Positions 10,943-21,305 of a stretch of 64,000 nucleotides of DNA are shown here, in pieces. Within the stretch, counting starts at the first letter, position 1. Each line of letters opens with the position of its first letter. The notes beneath the pieces were generated by a model, which worked only from the letters and a program-made list of their open reading frames with translations, was not told where the DNA came from and did not search any database. The stretch is from Manihot esculenta (taxonomy: Eukaryota > Streptophyta > Magnoliopsida > Malpighiales > Euphorbiaceae): the NCBI RefSeq assembly GCF_001659605.2, contig NC_035168.2:9046058-9110057 (forward strand), read 5' to 3'. Position numbers and translations under genes: made by a program.

Positions 10943-11138
10943 CCTAGGTTCACATGATCGGACCTATAGAGAGAATGTCGGGCTCATAGAGGTTAGAAGT
11001 GGTCAAGCACAATAGGAAATCATGTCCACTAGGATAGGGTATTGAGTCCTATCTGTTTGATGCTATGAAATGCCATGAGTTATTGATATGTGTTTATGTG
11101 CTAAAGTGCTATATTATGTGTTTTTTTCCAGAGTCAAG

Positions 11139-14100
11139 ATGAGAGGAACTCGTCGATCAGCTCGATTGACTGGAGTCCCACCAGATAGTGAGAGAATAGC
11201 TGCTCGTCCTCCTGCATTGCCGAGGGCAAGGTCTTAGAGATCTAGCAGGGAAGGTACGTCAATAGACCCTAGAAGGTCTGTCGACGAGAGCAGAAGGGGA
11301 ACGGCTAGGGGAGGAAGATCAGAGGAAAGGAGGGAGGCTATGGAGATTGACCAGTCTAGAGATGACAGCATGGGTGTAGGCAGATTTGAGGAAGGTATGG
11401 GAGAGTCGCAGGGAGGCGTTCAGGCCTTAGGTTTTGGCTATCCAGCCTTTCCGCAGGACCTAGAGTATCCGATGGGAGGTATGTCGGAGTACTCTAGTTT
11501 TGTCCCATATCCTACTTACATGCCATATATGCCTTATCCTCATTATTACCCACCATATCCTATGTATCCACCTTCCCCTATCCATCCAAGTGCAGCACAC
11601 CCAGAGCTAAATGACCCAGTACCATCACCACCAGAACCAGTAGCCCTTGTTGTTGACAGACATCAACCTAGCTCATCTGGAGGTAAAGTGCAAATGACAG
11701 AGTACTTGAAATTGGATGCTCCTAAATACAATACGGGAGATGATCCATTTGAATACCTTAGATCAGTTAGGATGATAACCAGTGAATTGGGAGCAGATGA
11801 TAGTAGAGCCACTGAGATGGCAGGGTTTACACTCAAATGCAAGAAAGCCAGAGAATGGTTCAAGAATTATGTGGAACTCAGGATGAACAGTATGTCATGG
11901 GGAGAGTTCGCCAATGAATTTGCAGGGTGGGCTTTTCCTGACAGTTCTAGGGAGATGAAAGTAATAGAGTTCGAACAGTTGAGACAGACAGACGAAATGA
12001 GTGTTGATGAATTCACAGATAAGTTCCTGGATTTGCTTCAGTATGTGGGTCAAGCCTATGATACTGATCAGAAGAAGGCAAGGAGATATACTATGAGACT
12101 GCATCCCAGGTATTCTTCCTTGATTCTTCTAGCAGAGAAGGAGAGATTCCACACTATAGTGGACGCAGCCAGGAAAATGGAAGCTAGTGCCAATATTCAG
12201 AAACAGTCAAAGGCACAGGCTTCGGGTTCTAAGGCCCCCAGTTTAGCAATTGCAAGCAGCAAGAGATGGGATAGAGCAAAAGGGTTAAAGAATAAGTTCT
12301 GGAGTAAAGCCAAGGCTAGTCTGGGAATAGGTAGTGGCTCAAGCTCTGGCACAGCTTATCCAGTATGCAGAAGATGCGGAAGACCACATGGAGGAGCTTG
12401 TCGGTTGGGATCTACAGCTTGTTATAGATGTGGACAGGAAGGGCATATTGCTCGGGATTGTCCTCAGGTGACTTTTGCACCATCCCAGCAGATGAGTTCA
12501 GGCAGTGTGGTACAGCCAGTTGTACAGCCAGTAGCTCCAGTCATGCCTCAGAGTAGTGGCAGAGGTAGAGGGAGAGGGGCAACCTCTACTTCAGCAGTAG
12601 GTTCCCGAGGTGGAAATCCGGTAGCCCCAGCACGGATTTTCACTGTGACACAGGAGGAGGCTAACACGTCGAACACAGTGGTGTCAGGTAATCTCATCAT
12701 TGGGTGTTCAGATGTGTATGCTTTGATGGACCCCAGTGCTTCTCATTCCTTTATTGCTTCGAGAGCCATAGAGAGATTGGGTTTGATCAGTTCTGAGTTA
12801 GAGTATCCTCTCTGAGTCAGTGGACCCAAGTGTGACCCATCAGTGGCAGTGTCAGTCTGTCGTTTCAGTCCAGTGTTCATAGAGGGTAGATGCCTTCCAG
12901 CTGACCTTGTGGTTCTAGACTTGACAGATTTTGATGTCATTCTAGGGATGGATTGGCTATCTGCATATAGTGCTACTTTGGACTGTAGAGAGAAGATAGT
13001 TAGCCTCAGATACCAGGATGGGTCAGAGTGTGTCTTCAGAAGAGACAGGAGGGGTACACCCAGAGGTTTGATTTCAGCCCTTCAGGCTCGTCGTTTGCTT
13101 AGGAGGGGTTATCAGGGGTTTCTAGCTCATGTGAGAGAGCTAGACAGACAGGTTAGGGAACCAGCTTCGCTACCAGTAGTCCGAGAGTTTCCAGATGTTT
13201 TCCCAGACAAACTTCCAGGACTACCACCTGGTAGGGAGATAGAGTTTGAAATCGACTTGCTGCCTGATACCAGACCTATCTCTATTCCTCCCTACAGGAT
13301 GGCACCAGCAGAATTAAAGGAGTTGAAAGAGCAATTGCAAGATTTGGTAGATAAGGGTTTCATCCGCCCTAGTACCTCACCTTGGGGTGCTCCAGTGCTC
13401 TTTGTCCGAAAGAAGGATGGATCCCTTAGACTTTGTATCGACTACAGACAATTGAACAAGGTCACTATCAAGAATAGGCATCCTTTACCTAGGATTGATG
13501 ATCTATTCGACCAGCTAGCTGGAGCAGGTTGTTTCTCTAAAATAGATCTGAGATCCGGGTATCATCAGTTGAGAGTCAGAGAGGCAGATGTGCCAAAGAC
13601 AGCTTTCAGGACCAGATATGGGCATTATGAGTTCTTAGTGATGCCGTTCGGGTTGACTAACGCCCCTGCAGCATTCATGGATCTCATGAACAGAGTTTTC
13701 AGTGAGTTTCTGGATCACTTTGTCATTGTTTTCATTAATGATATCTTAGTGTATTCCAGAGATGCAGAGGAGCATGCCCAGCATCTGAGGATAGTTCTGC
13801 AGACACTGAGAGAGCATGGTTTGTATGCCAAGTTCTCGAAGTGTGAGTTTTGGTTGAGGAGCATTTCCTTCTTGGGACATGTAGTATCAGTAGAGGGTAT
13901 TGAGGTAGACCCCAAAAAGATAGAGGCTGTAGCTAACTGGCCCAGACCCACTACAGTGACTGAGATTAAAAGCTGTCTGGGACTGGCAGGTTACTACAGG
14001 AGGTTCGTTCAGGACTTCTCCAAGATAGCGGCTCCTATGACCAAATTGACTCAGAAGAACCAGAAGTTTGTCTGGTCAGACTAGTGTGAAGAGAGCTTTG

Positions 14101-16073
14101 AGAAGCTCAAGAAGAGATTGACAACAGCACCAGTGTTAGCTCTGCCTGTCAGTAATGAGGAGTTCACAGTGTTCTGTGATGCGTCTCGAGTGGGATTGGG
14201 TTGTGTTTTGATGCAGAGTGATAGGGTGATTGCTTATGCTTCTAGACAGTTGAAGAAGCACGAGATGAATTACCCTACCCATGACCTAGAGATGGCAGCA
14301 GTTATTTTTGCACTCAAGATGTGGCAGCATTACCTCTACGGGGTTAAATGCGAGATCTTCACTGATCACAAGAGTTTACAGTACACCTTGAGCCAGAGAG
14401 AGCTGAATTTGAGGCAGAGAAGATGGGTAGAATTGCTCAGTGATTATGATTGTAAGATCCAGTATCATCCGGGAAAGGCGAATGTTGTGGCAGACGCCCT
14501 AAGCCGGAAGTCACTAGGCAGTTTATCCCATATAGCAGCAGAGCGGAGACCAGTCGTGATGGAGCTTTACAAGCTCTTAGAAGAGGGGTTACAGCTAGAG
14601 TTGTCTGGTACAGGTGCGTTGATAGCACAGATGAGAGTAACACCTGTGTTTCTGAAGCAGATAGCTCAGAAACAGCACGAGGACCCATAGTTGATGAAAA
14701 TTGCCAGGACTATTCAGTCAGGCAACAGTGCAGAGTTTCGATTTGATAGTAAAGGGATCCTCCGCTATGGGAGTCGACTTTGTGTACCAGATAGTAGCAG
14801 TATGAAGGAAGACATTATGAGGGAAGCTCATAATGCGCGGTATAGTGTTCACCCAGGAGCCACCAAGATGTATCAAGATCTGAAAAGGGTCTATTGGTGG
14901 CCAGCCATGAAGAAAGAAGTGGCACAATTTGTGACAGCCTGTGAGGTTTGTCAAAGGGTGAAACTAGAACATCAGAAGCCGGCTGGAATGCTTAACCCAC
15001 TGCCGATACCAGAGTGGAAATGGGAGAACATAGCCATGAATTTTGTAGTGGGCTTACCGGTAGCGTCCAACAGGATAGACTCCATATGGGTGATTGTGGA
15101 CAGACTCACGAAATCTGCTCATTTTCTTCCAGTTCGGAGTAACTATGCTGTGGATAAGTTGGCACAGGTATATTTGGATGAGATAGTGAGATTACATGGA
15201 GTTCCAGTATCTATAGTCTCAAACAGAGGACCTCAGTTTACCTCCAGATTTTGGCGGAGTCTGCAGAGTGCGATGGGTATGAGATTGGATTTTAGCACTG
15301 CTTTCCATCCGCAGACTGATGGACAGTCAGAGAGGACCATCCAGACCATAGAGGATATGCTTCGACTGTGTGTGTTAGACTTTGGCGGTTCTTGGAAGCA
15401 GCATCTACCTTTGGTGGAGTTTGCCTACAATAACAGCCATCATGCTAGCATAGGGATGGCTCCTTATGAAGCGTTGTATGGGAGGAAGTGCAGATCACCT
15501 GTTTGCTGGGAAGAGGTAGGCGAGAAGGCTCTTGTAGGGCCAGAGTTGATAGAGATTACCAGTAGAGTGGTGCCTATGATCAGAGAGAGAATCAGAACAG
15601 CTCAGAGTAGACAGAAAAGTTATGCAGACATTTGCAGAAAGCAGTCAGAGTTTCAGGAGGGTAGTATGGTATTGCTGAAGGTGTCTCCAATGAAAGAAGT
15701 GGTTCGTTTTGGAAGAAAAGGTAAGTTAGCCCCACGATACATTGGACCCTTTGAGATCTTACAGAGGATCGGAAATGTATCGTATAAGCTGGATTTACCT
15801 GCTTCTATGGAGAGAATTCACCCGGTATTTCATGTTTCTATGCTACGGCAGTTTGTGTCAGATCCGAATCAGGTTTTGAGTGAGTCTGATGTGGAGATTC
15901 TAGGGGATCTCACTTATATAGAGCAGCCAGTACAGATTCTGGACACGCAGATCAGACAGCTAAGGAACAAAGAGATTCCGATGGTGAAAGTTCTGTGGAA
16001 CCACCATAATCTAGAAGAATGTACCTAGGAGACGCGGGAGTCTATGCTTCAGCAGTATCCATATTTGTTTTGA
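11139..16073 (+). pseudogene. E1 gag-pol polyprotein (Tekay), five stops, lost catalytic sites
   Basis: One reading frame of 1645 codons with order Gag, zinc knuckle CYRCGQEGHIARDC (12420-12461), protease, RT, RNase H, integrase and a chromodomain-like tail (about 15910-16065). No frameshift is visible. In-frame stops are at 11235 (TAG), 12813 (TGA), 14082 (TAG), 14688 (TAG) and 16026 (TAG). Compared with E4, the protease motif is DPSA instead of DPGA (12729-12740). The RT motif is FIND instead of FIDD (Asn at 13737-13739). Integrase has Asn for the first Asp (15039-15041, MNFVVGLP) and for the second Asp (15222-15224, SNRGPQF). Each of these four changes is G to A in the coding strand. RNase H runs at about 14130-14510 and the integrase zinc region at about 14830-14960. 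The product is predicted to be inactive in every enzyme except perhaps RNase H. Confidence 0.95.
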
Positions 16074-16138
16074 GGTTAGTTTCCTCCTTTTTATGTGTTA
16101 GTTGTTTGTTTTTGGAACATTCGAGGACGAATGTTCTT

Positions 16139-16151
16139 AAGGGGGGGAGAA
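16139..16151 (+). other. E1 polypurine tract
   Basis: AAGGGGGGGAGAA directly before the 3' LTR, after the conserved TTCGAGGACGAATGTTCTT block. It is the plus-strand primer site expected for Tekay elements. The E4 equivalent is inverted at about 45751-45762. Confidence 0.85.
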
Positions 16152-18331
16152 TGTAATACCCGGCTAGAGTCCGGCATCGGAATTCTACTTTCTGATGGAG
16201 TTCAAGATGCCGAGAGTCTCTAGAAGGGTTAGATTTATGTGGTTTTAAAAGGTTTTGGTATGTTTCATAGTTTTAAAGCATAAGGAAATGAGTTTTTGAG
16301 TGAAATGAACCAAGGCAGAAAAGCCAGGTTCGGCCGCCGAACATGCATGGCTTTCGGTTTCACGTGTGGCCGCCGAAGGTGGTCTGGCCAGCCACCTATA
16401 AAAGGCCCTCAGTCGGTTGAAACGATAAGATCACCGTTTCTTTTACCTTCTGAGGTGAGACCCTGTTCTTTTTAGAGTTTTCTTCATGTTTTCATTAAAT
16501 CATGTAAAGATTTGATTGATTTTTATGTTGTTTTGAAGGTTTTGAGTTAGAAACTTGAATTTTGAAGTTTGGAGAGTTTGAAGGAGAGTTGCTCCAAAAC
16601 TCCACGTTAGGATCGTTCATCTTCTTGGTTTCAAGAGGTAAGTGAAGATCCTGAGCTTGTTTTTATGTTTTCTGAAGGTTTTATGAGGTTATGGGAGAGA
16701 GTTGCATGAATAGGGTTAAAAGAGAGTTTTTGATGGTTTTGTGAGAAAAGCTTGTATATGTGTTTTATGTTTTGTGTTGTTGGGGTTTTTAGGTAGTTTT
16801 TGACCGCTTTGAGCATATACTTGGGTGTATGCAAGTTGAGGAATTGAGGTGGTTGAGATTGGGAGAGTTTTGTGCTTTTGGTGAGAGGCAGAGCAAGTTT
16901 CTGCCTTGCGGATGAACTCAGGTTCGGCCGCGGAAGGTACATTCGGCCGCCGAACCCATGAGGAGGTGGCTTCGGCTGCCCAACCTTGCCCCCGAGCTTT
17001 TGGACTTTCGACTCTGGAGGGGAGTTCGGCCGTCGAAGGTTAGAGACTTTCGTCTCTAGAGTGCCTTTCAGCCTCCAAAACTTACCCCCGAAAGGGTTCG
17101 GCTGCCGAAAGTAGAGATTCGGTCGCCGAAGGTGCATGAGTTTCGTCTCTGGAGAGGACTTTCGGCCACCGAACCTGCCGCCGAAAGTGTTCTGTCCAGC
17201 TTTCTCTTGCATGCTTTGCATGGATGTTTGAGTGAGTTTAAGGGGAGTCTTAGAGAATTAAATAGAGGTGTTTATAAGTTAGTTTGGTCCCTCATTTGAG
17301 TTTATCTGTGCGTACACAGACCAGAGGAACCAGAGAGAGCAGCAGTGAGTACTGCGCCAGAGTTTGTCAGAGCCTGCAGAGTCAGTCCAGCTAGCCAAAG
17401 GTGAGTGGAACTAAACTTAATATTTTTAATTGAGAACTGAAATGCTTTTAGCATAGTTCATGCATCATAAGTATGCAGTAGGTTATTTGTATTAGAATCC
17501 ACGAATATGTTGCATTGCATAGTTATTTATTGATGTGGGTGAATGCTGAATGATCCAATAGTCTCTGAGAGAAGTCCAGGAGCCTTTGACTACGCCCTGG
17601 CAAGTATAGCAAAGTCCAGGAGCCTTTGACTACGCCCTGGCAATGGTAAGTACAGAGGTGTTATATACACATATACATATATGACAGGAAGTCCAGGTGC
17701 TCGATTCTACGCCCTGGCACGGCAGATTTACTGGGACTATGTGGTGACAGGTTTACCCTTGATGTGGATTGTCTGTGGTTTGATGCATTCCATCAGAGCA
17801 TGTGTTAATGACTATTTTACTGTTCTACTCACTGGGCTATAGAGCTCATCCCACTCCCTTAACCCCAGATTTGCAGGTTCAGTGTACAGTGTACAGGGAA
17901 AGTCCAGCAGAGTACAGGAAGAGAGAAGAGTTTTGTAATAGAACATTGTGGACATGTAAATTGCAAGAGATGTAACAGTTGTGTATAAAGTTAGAATTGT
18001 GCTTGACTTAGTTATTTTTGTGTTGTAAATCTTTTGTATACATGGTCTGTTTATGTATAACTGTTTTATAAAGTATGTGAAAAACCAGGCTTAACAGGTA
18101 TGAATGAACCCATCTAGAGCAAGCTCTAATCAGGGGTACAGAGTACAGAGATAGTGCATGCACAGGTTAAGCCTTGGTCCAGAGAAAAGTTTTTATTTTC
18201 GCAGAAAATGTATGACCATGTATGATTGTTTACAGGTGTTCAGAGAGTATAGCAGGCTTGCTACGGGTTCTGGCGGCCTTAAGCCGATCTGAATCCTAGC
18301 GCCGGTGACGGTCCATTTTGGGGTCGTTACA
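16152..18331 (+). repeat. E1 3' LTR
   Basis: TGTAATACCCGGCTAG to GGGTCGTTACA, 2180 bp. Relative to the 5' LTR it lacks one P1 pair near 16335. It has one extra P1 unit near 16921-16960, lacks a CCGCCGAA half-unit near 17030, and has two minisatellite copies instead of three. The rest differs mainly by scattered substitutions. Confidence 0.95.
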
Positions 18332-18445
18332 CTACATCCTATCCTAGTGGACATGATTTTTCCTAATTGTGCTTGCCCTTCTATAACATTTATGAACCCA
18401 ACACTCTAGGTCCGACCATATGAACCTAGGGCTCTAATACCACTC
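18332..18445 (-). other. E2 5' leader with primer-binding site
   Basis: The leader resumes after E1. GCTCTAATACCA at 18431-18442 is the inverted Met-tRNA primer site with one change from E1 and E4. The E2 LTR begins at 18446 with the inverted terminus TGTAACGATC. Confidence 0.85.
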
Positions 18446-19588
18446 TGTAACGATCTAGGAACTGGACCGCTACTGGCGCTAGGGTTCAGATCGACATAAG
18501 ATCGCTGGAACCCACAGCAAGCCTACTATACATCCTGTTACACATGATAAAATCCCATACATGATCACAAGAAACTATAAACATAAATATTCCATGAACC
18601 AAGGCTCGACCTGTGCATGTGTCAAAACTAAGAACATAAAACCCATACTAGAGCCCTCATCAAATGCTCTAGTATGGTAAACATCACATGACTCAAGCTT
18701 AGTTCAAATATAAACTCATACTTAAAACTTTTACATAAGGATCATATAAACAGGGATTACAAGACAAACACTAGAGCAAACCATAATTCTAAAACCATAA
18801 AATAAAACATGTCCACATCTATACTATTACAAAAGGCTATACCAATAATTCAGCCGACTTCCCCGAGCTAACTCTGATCCTGCAATCCTGGGATTAGGGG
18901 AAAGGAATAAGTTACAAGAGCCTAGTGAGGAGAACATAAAAACAGTTTAATAAACATATGATCGAATGAAATGCGTCACAACACAAACAATTCACATTAA
19001 GATGGATTTTTCACCAGTAACCCTTTACAAATTCTAATAGTGCCCGGCCCATGACGGGTGCTCCTCAGAACTTCCTCTTAAACATAAAATAACATAATAA
19101 ATCCATAGTTCCAGGGGTGAAGAATGGGCCTCGACCTGGACTTTCTCTTACATATTGCCAGGGGCGTAGAATGAGCCTCGACCTAGACTTCTATATACAT
19201 CATAACATATCATACTCGAGGGTTAGTGGGTCATCCAACATCCATCCACAACAACAGTAAATTATGTAATGCATCATATTCGTGAATTCTAATGCAAACA
19301 ACCTAATACATATACATGGCATTCGTGATGTAGGAGCATGCTTAAAAGGCTTGATCACTTTAAAATAATAGATTAGTTCAATTCTACTCACCTCTAGCCG
19401 ATGCTCGCCTAACACTGACGCAACTCTATCACTACAGGCCTCTACAGTCTCCCAAGTTCGATCCTACACAGATGGACTCAAATAAGGGGCCAAACATAAC
19501 TTTTACAAAACTCTAAATAAATCCCCAAGAACCCTCTAAAACATACCAAAACATGCATAGAAAACAAGCAGGGAAAGGCTGGCAGGGG
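18446..19588 (-). repeat. E2 5' LTR, piece 1 of 3
   Basis: Inverted Tekay LTR end, starting TGTAACGATCTAGG, with the GCAAGCCTACTATACATCCTG block. The inverted CTCACTGGGCTC block is near 18920. It also has a two-copy minisatellite-like GGGGCGTAGAATG...CTCGACCTGGACTT region at about 19030-19190. It is cut at 19588 by Athila-A and continues at 30639. Confidence 0.85.
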
Positions 19589-21254
19589 TGATAGAGTATA
19601 TTTTAGTCCATATTATCATGATCTTATTGATATTTATTTACACCTTTTCTAACTAATTTTGTGGTTTTAATCATGTTTTGCAGATATTAGGTGTAAAGAG
19701 ACAATCAAGAGAAAATGCTCTCAAAACTGCCAAAAAGTGCCAAATCTGGAAAAACCACCTTCGGAAGCACCTTCGGCGGCCGAAAGGCTCATCCAGAACC
19801 GAAACTCAACTACCTTCGGAAGCACCTTCGGCGGCCGAAAGTCTCGTCCAGAGCCAAAAGTCACCCATTTTCGGCAGCACCTTCGGCGGCCGAAAGTTTG
19901 CTCCAGAGCCGAAAGTTCAGCTTCCGAAAACAAGTTTAGGCAGCCGAAAGTCCTCCCTAATTGCCTCTTCCTTATTCAAGAAGCCAAATCTTGAAGATCA
20001 CATGTTTCCCACTTCATGCCATGCATATTCAAAATTCAAAAGAAGGCTCCACCTTCCTCTTTAGTGCATGAATGGCAAGAATAATGTGAAGAAGACTTCT
20101 TGGACACACCTTGGACAGCAATTAAAAGACCAAAAAGCCCCTCCCTTGCCTTCACACATGCACATAGAAGGCACATATTGACCAAGAGCACTTTGGGCAA
20201 CCTCTAAAAGATGCATGGACACCCAAAAAACCCTAGGCAGCCTCCCAAGATATATTTAAAGGCCTTATGAAGACAAGATTTCAAGGAACTCATCACCCCA
20301 TCTCCTTCAACCTTCGGCCGCCGCTCCTCCTCCACTCTTGCCGCCGCCGGTTCCTCCTTCCACCTTCTCTTCTTCTACTTTCTGTTTTGGTTTAGCCATG
20401 AGTGGCTGAAACCCTTAATTCTAGTTGAAGATTGGTTGAAACTAAGGTTGTTTTAAAGGGTTGTGAGATCTGAACATAAAGTGTTTGCTTTTGGTTTGTT
20501 CAATATCCATGCAATTGTGTGCTTAAATCTAAGAATGCTTTGTTGTTTTGATCAAATTGGCCACTTGATTCTTGATTGCAAAGTTAATTGACTGTTACTT
20601 GGGATATTTGTTAGTCCGTAATTGCTGAAAATATTCTGACCTAAGAACACTTGGTGTAAAAACTAAGGAATTGTATGATCTAGCAACATCTCATGCGTTT
20701 GAGTAGCTAGGGTTGGATCTCTCTCTTTCTTCATGCAATTGACAATTGTTTTGATGCCTAAGGCCCAAGGACGTTCCTTGGCAATTTGTTAATTAGTAAT
20801 TGATTAGAGGACGTTCCCTAATTGATTTAATCATAAGGAGAGACATGGTGGTGAGAAGTGTTTTCCATCCCCATAACCAATCTATTGAACCAACTAAGAG
20901 CACATAAGTTTCAATGATCAATCCAAGCAACCAAGGTGGATCCATATCTTCAACTAGACCTTTCTCATATTGATTTCCTCTTTTATTTTAATTACTTGCT
21001 AATTTAATTGTTTTCAATAGTTGTTAGTCAAATCAATCTCAAACCCCCCTTTTTTACTTTATTGCACTTTACTTTTGTCTTGCTTTCAATTACTTGCTTT
21101 CCGTTGTGTTTTCAGTTGAATCTCTTGATCTTGTTGGGAAAAATAGATAAGTATACAATTCCCTGTGGATTCGATCCTTTCACCACTATCTGTAGTTGTA
21201 AATTGTTGATAACCAGAAAGGTTATTTTTTACCAGCTTCGACAACCGCGAGTCA
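19589..21254 (+). repeat. Athila-A 5' LTR
   Basis: TGATAGAGTATATTTTAG to CGCGAGTCA, 1666 bp. A P1 cluster lies at about 19757-19945. A TATATTTAAAGG TATA-like site is at about 20237-20248. The CCAAGGACGTTCCTTGG hairpin is at 20765-20781, and the conserved terminal block ends in CTTCGACAACCGCG. The 3' LTR lacks one P1 unit of about 50 bp. A P1-like GC-rich stretch CTTCGGCCGCCGCTCC lies near 20312. Confidence 0.9.
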
Positions 21255-21259
21255 AAAAT

Positions 21260-21277
21260 TGGCGCCGTTGCCGGGGA
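21260..21277 (+). other. Athila-A primer-binding site
   Basis: TGGCGCCGTTGCCGGGGA, the primer site typical of Athila-class elements, which are reported to use tRNA-Asp. It lies five bases after the LTR. Athila-B has the same site with one change. Confidence 0.9.
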
Positions 21278-21305
21278 ATTGATTTAACTTGTTTATTTTT
21301 CTTTC

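Larger units (their letters stand above)
8695..18331 (+). mobile_element. E1: full-length Tekay-type chromovirus
   Basis: A complete structure: 5' LTR (8695-10927), Met-tRNA primer site, single-frame gag-pol (11139-16073), polypurine tract and 3' LTR (16152-18331). Flanks CTATA (8690-8694) and CTACA (18332-18336) are a 5-bp target-site duplication with one change. Removing E1 restores the E2 leader order seen in E4. Five in-frame stops and several lost catalytic residues show it is dead. Confidence 0.95.

Noticed and set aside
14437..14688. Minus-strand open frames opposite E1 and E4 gag-pol (also 11663, 13715, 48936, 49755)
   Set aside because: They mirror the conserved coding strand and have no independent features.
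19678..20064. Overlapping open frames in LTRs reading as SAAE.., FRPPK.. or FGGR.. peptides (also near 9469, 24105, 29117, 44665, 52280)
   Set aside because: They are translations of P1 clusters, occur on both strands and in several frames, and track motif copy number. I see no sign of a gene.
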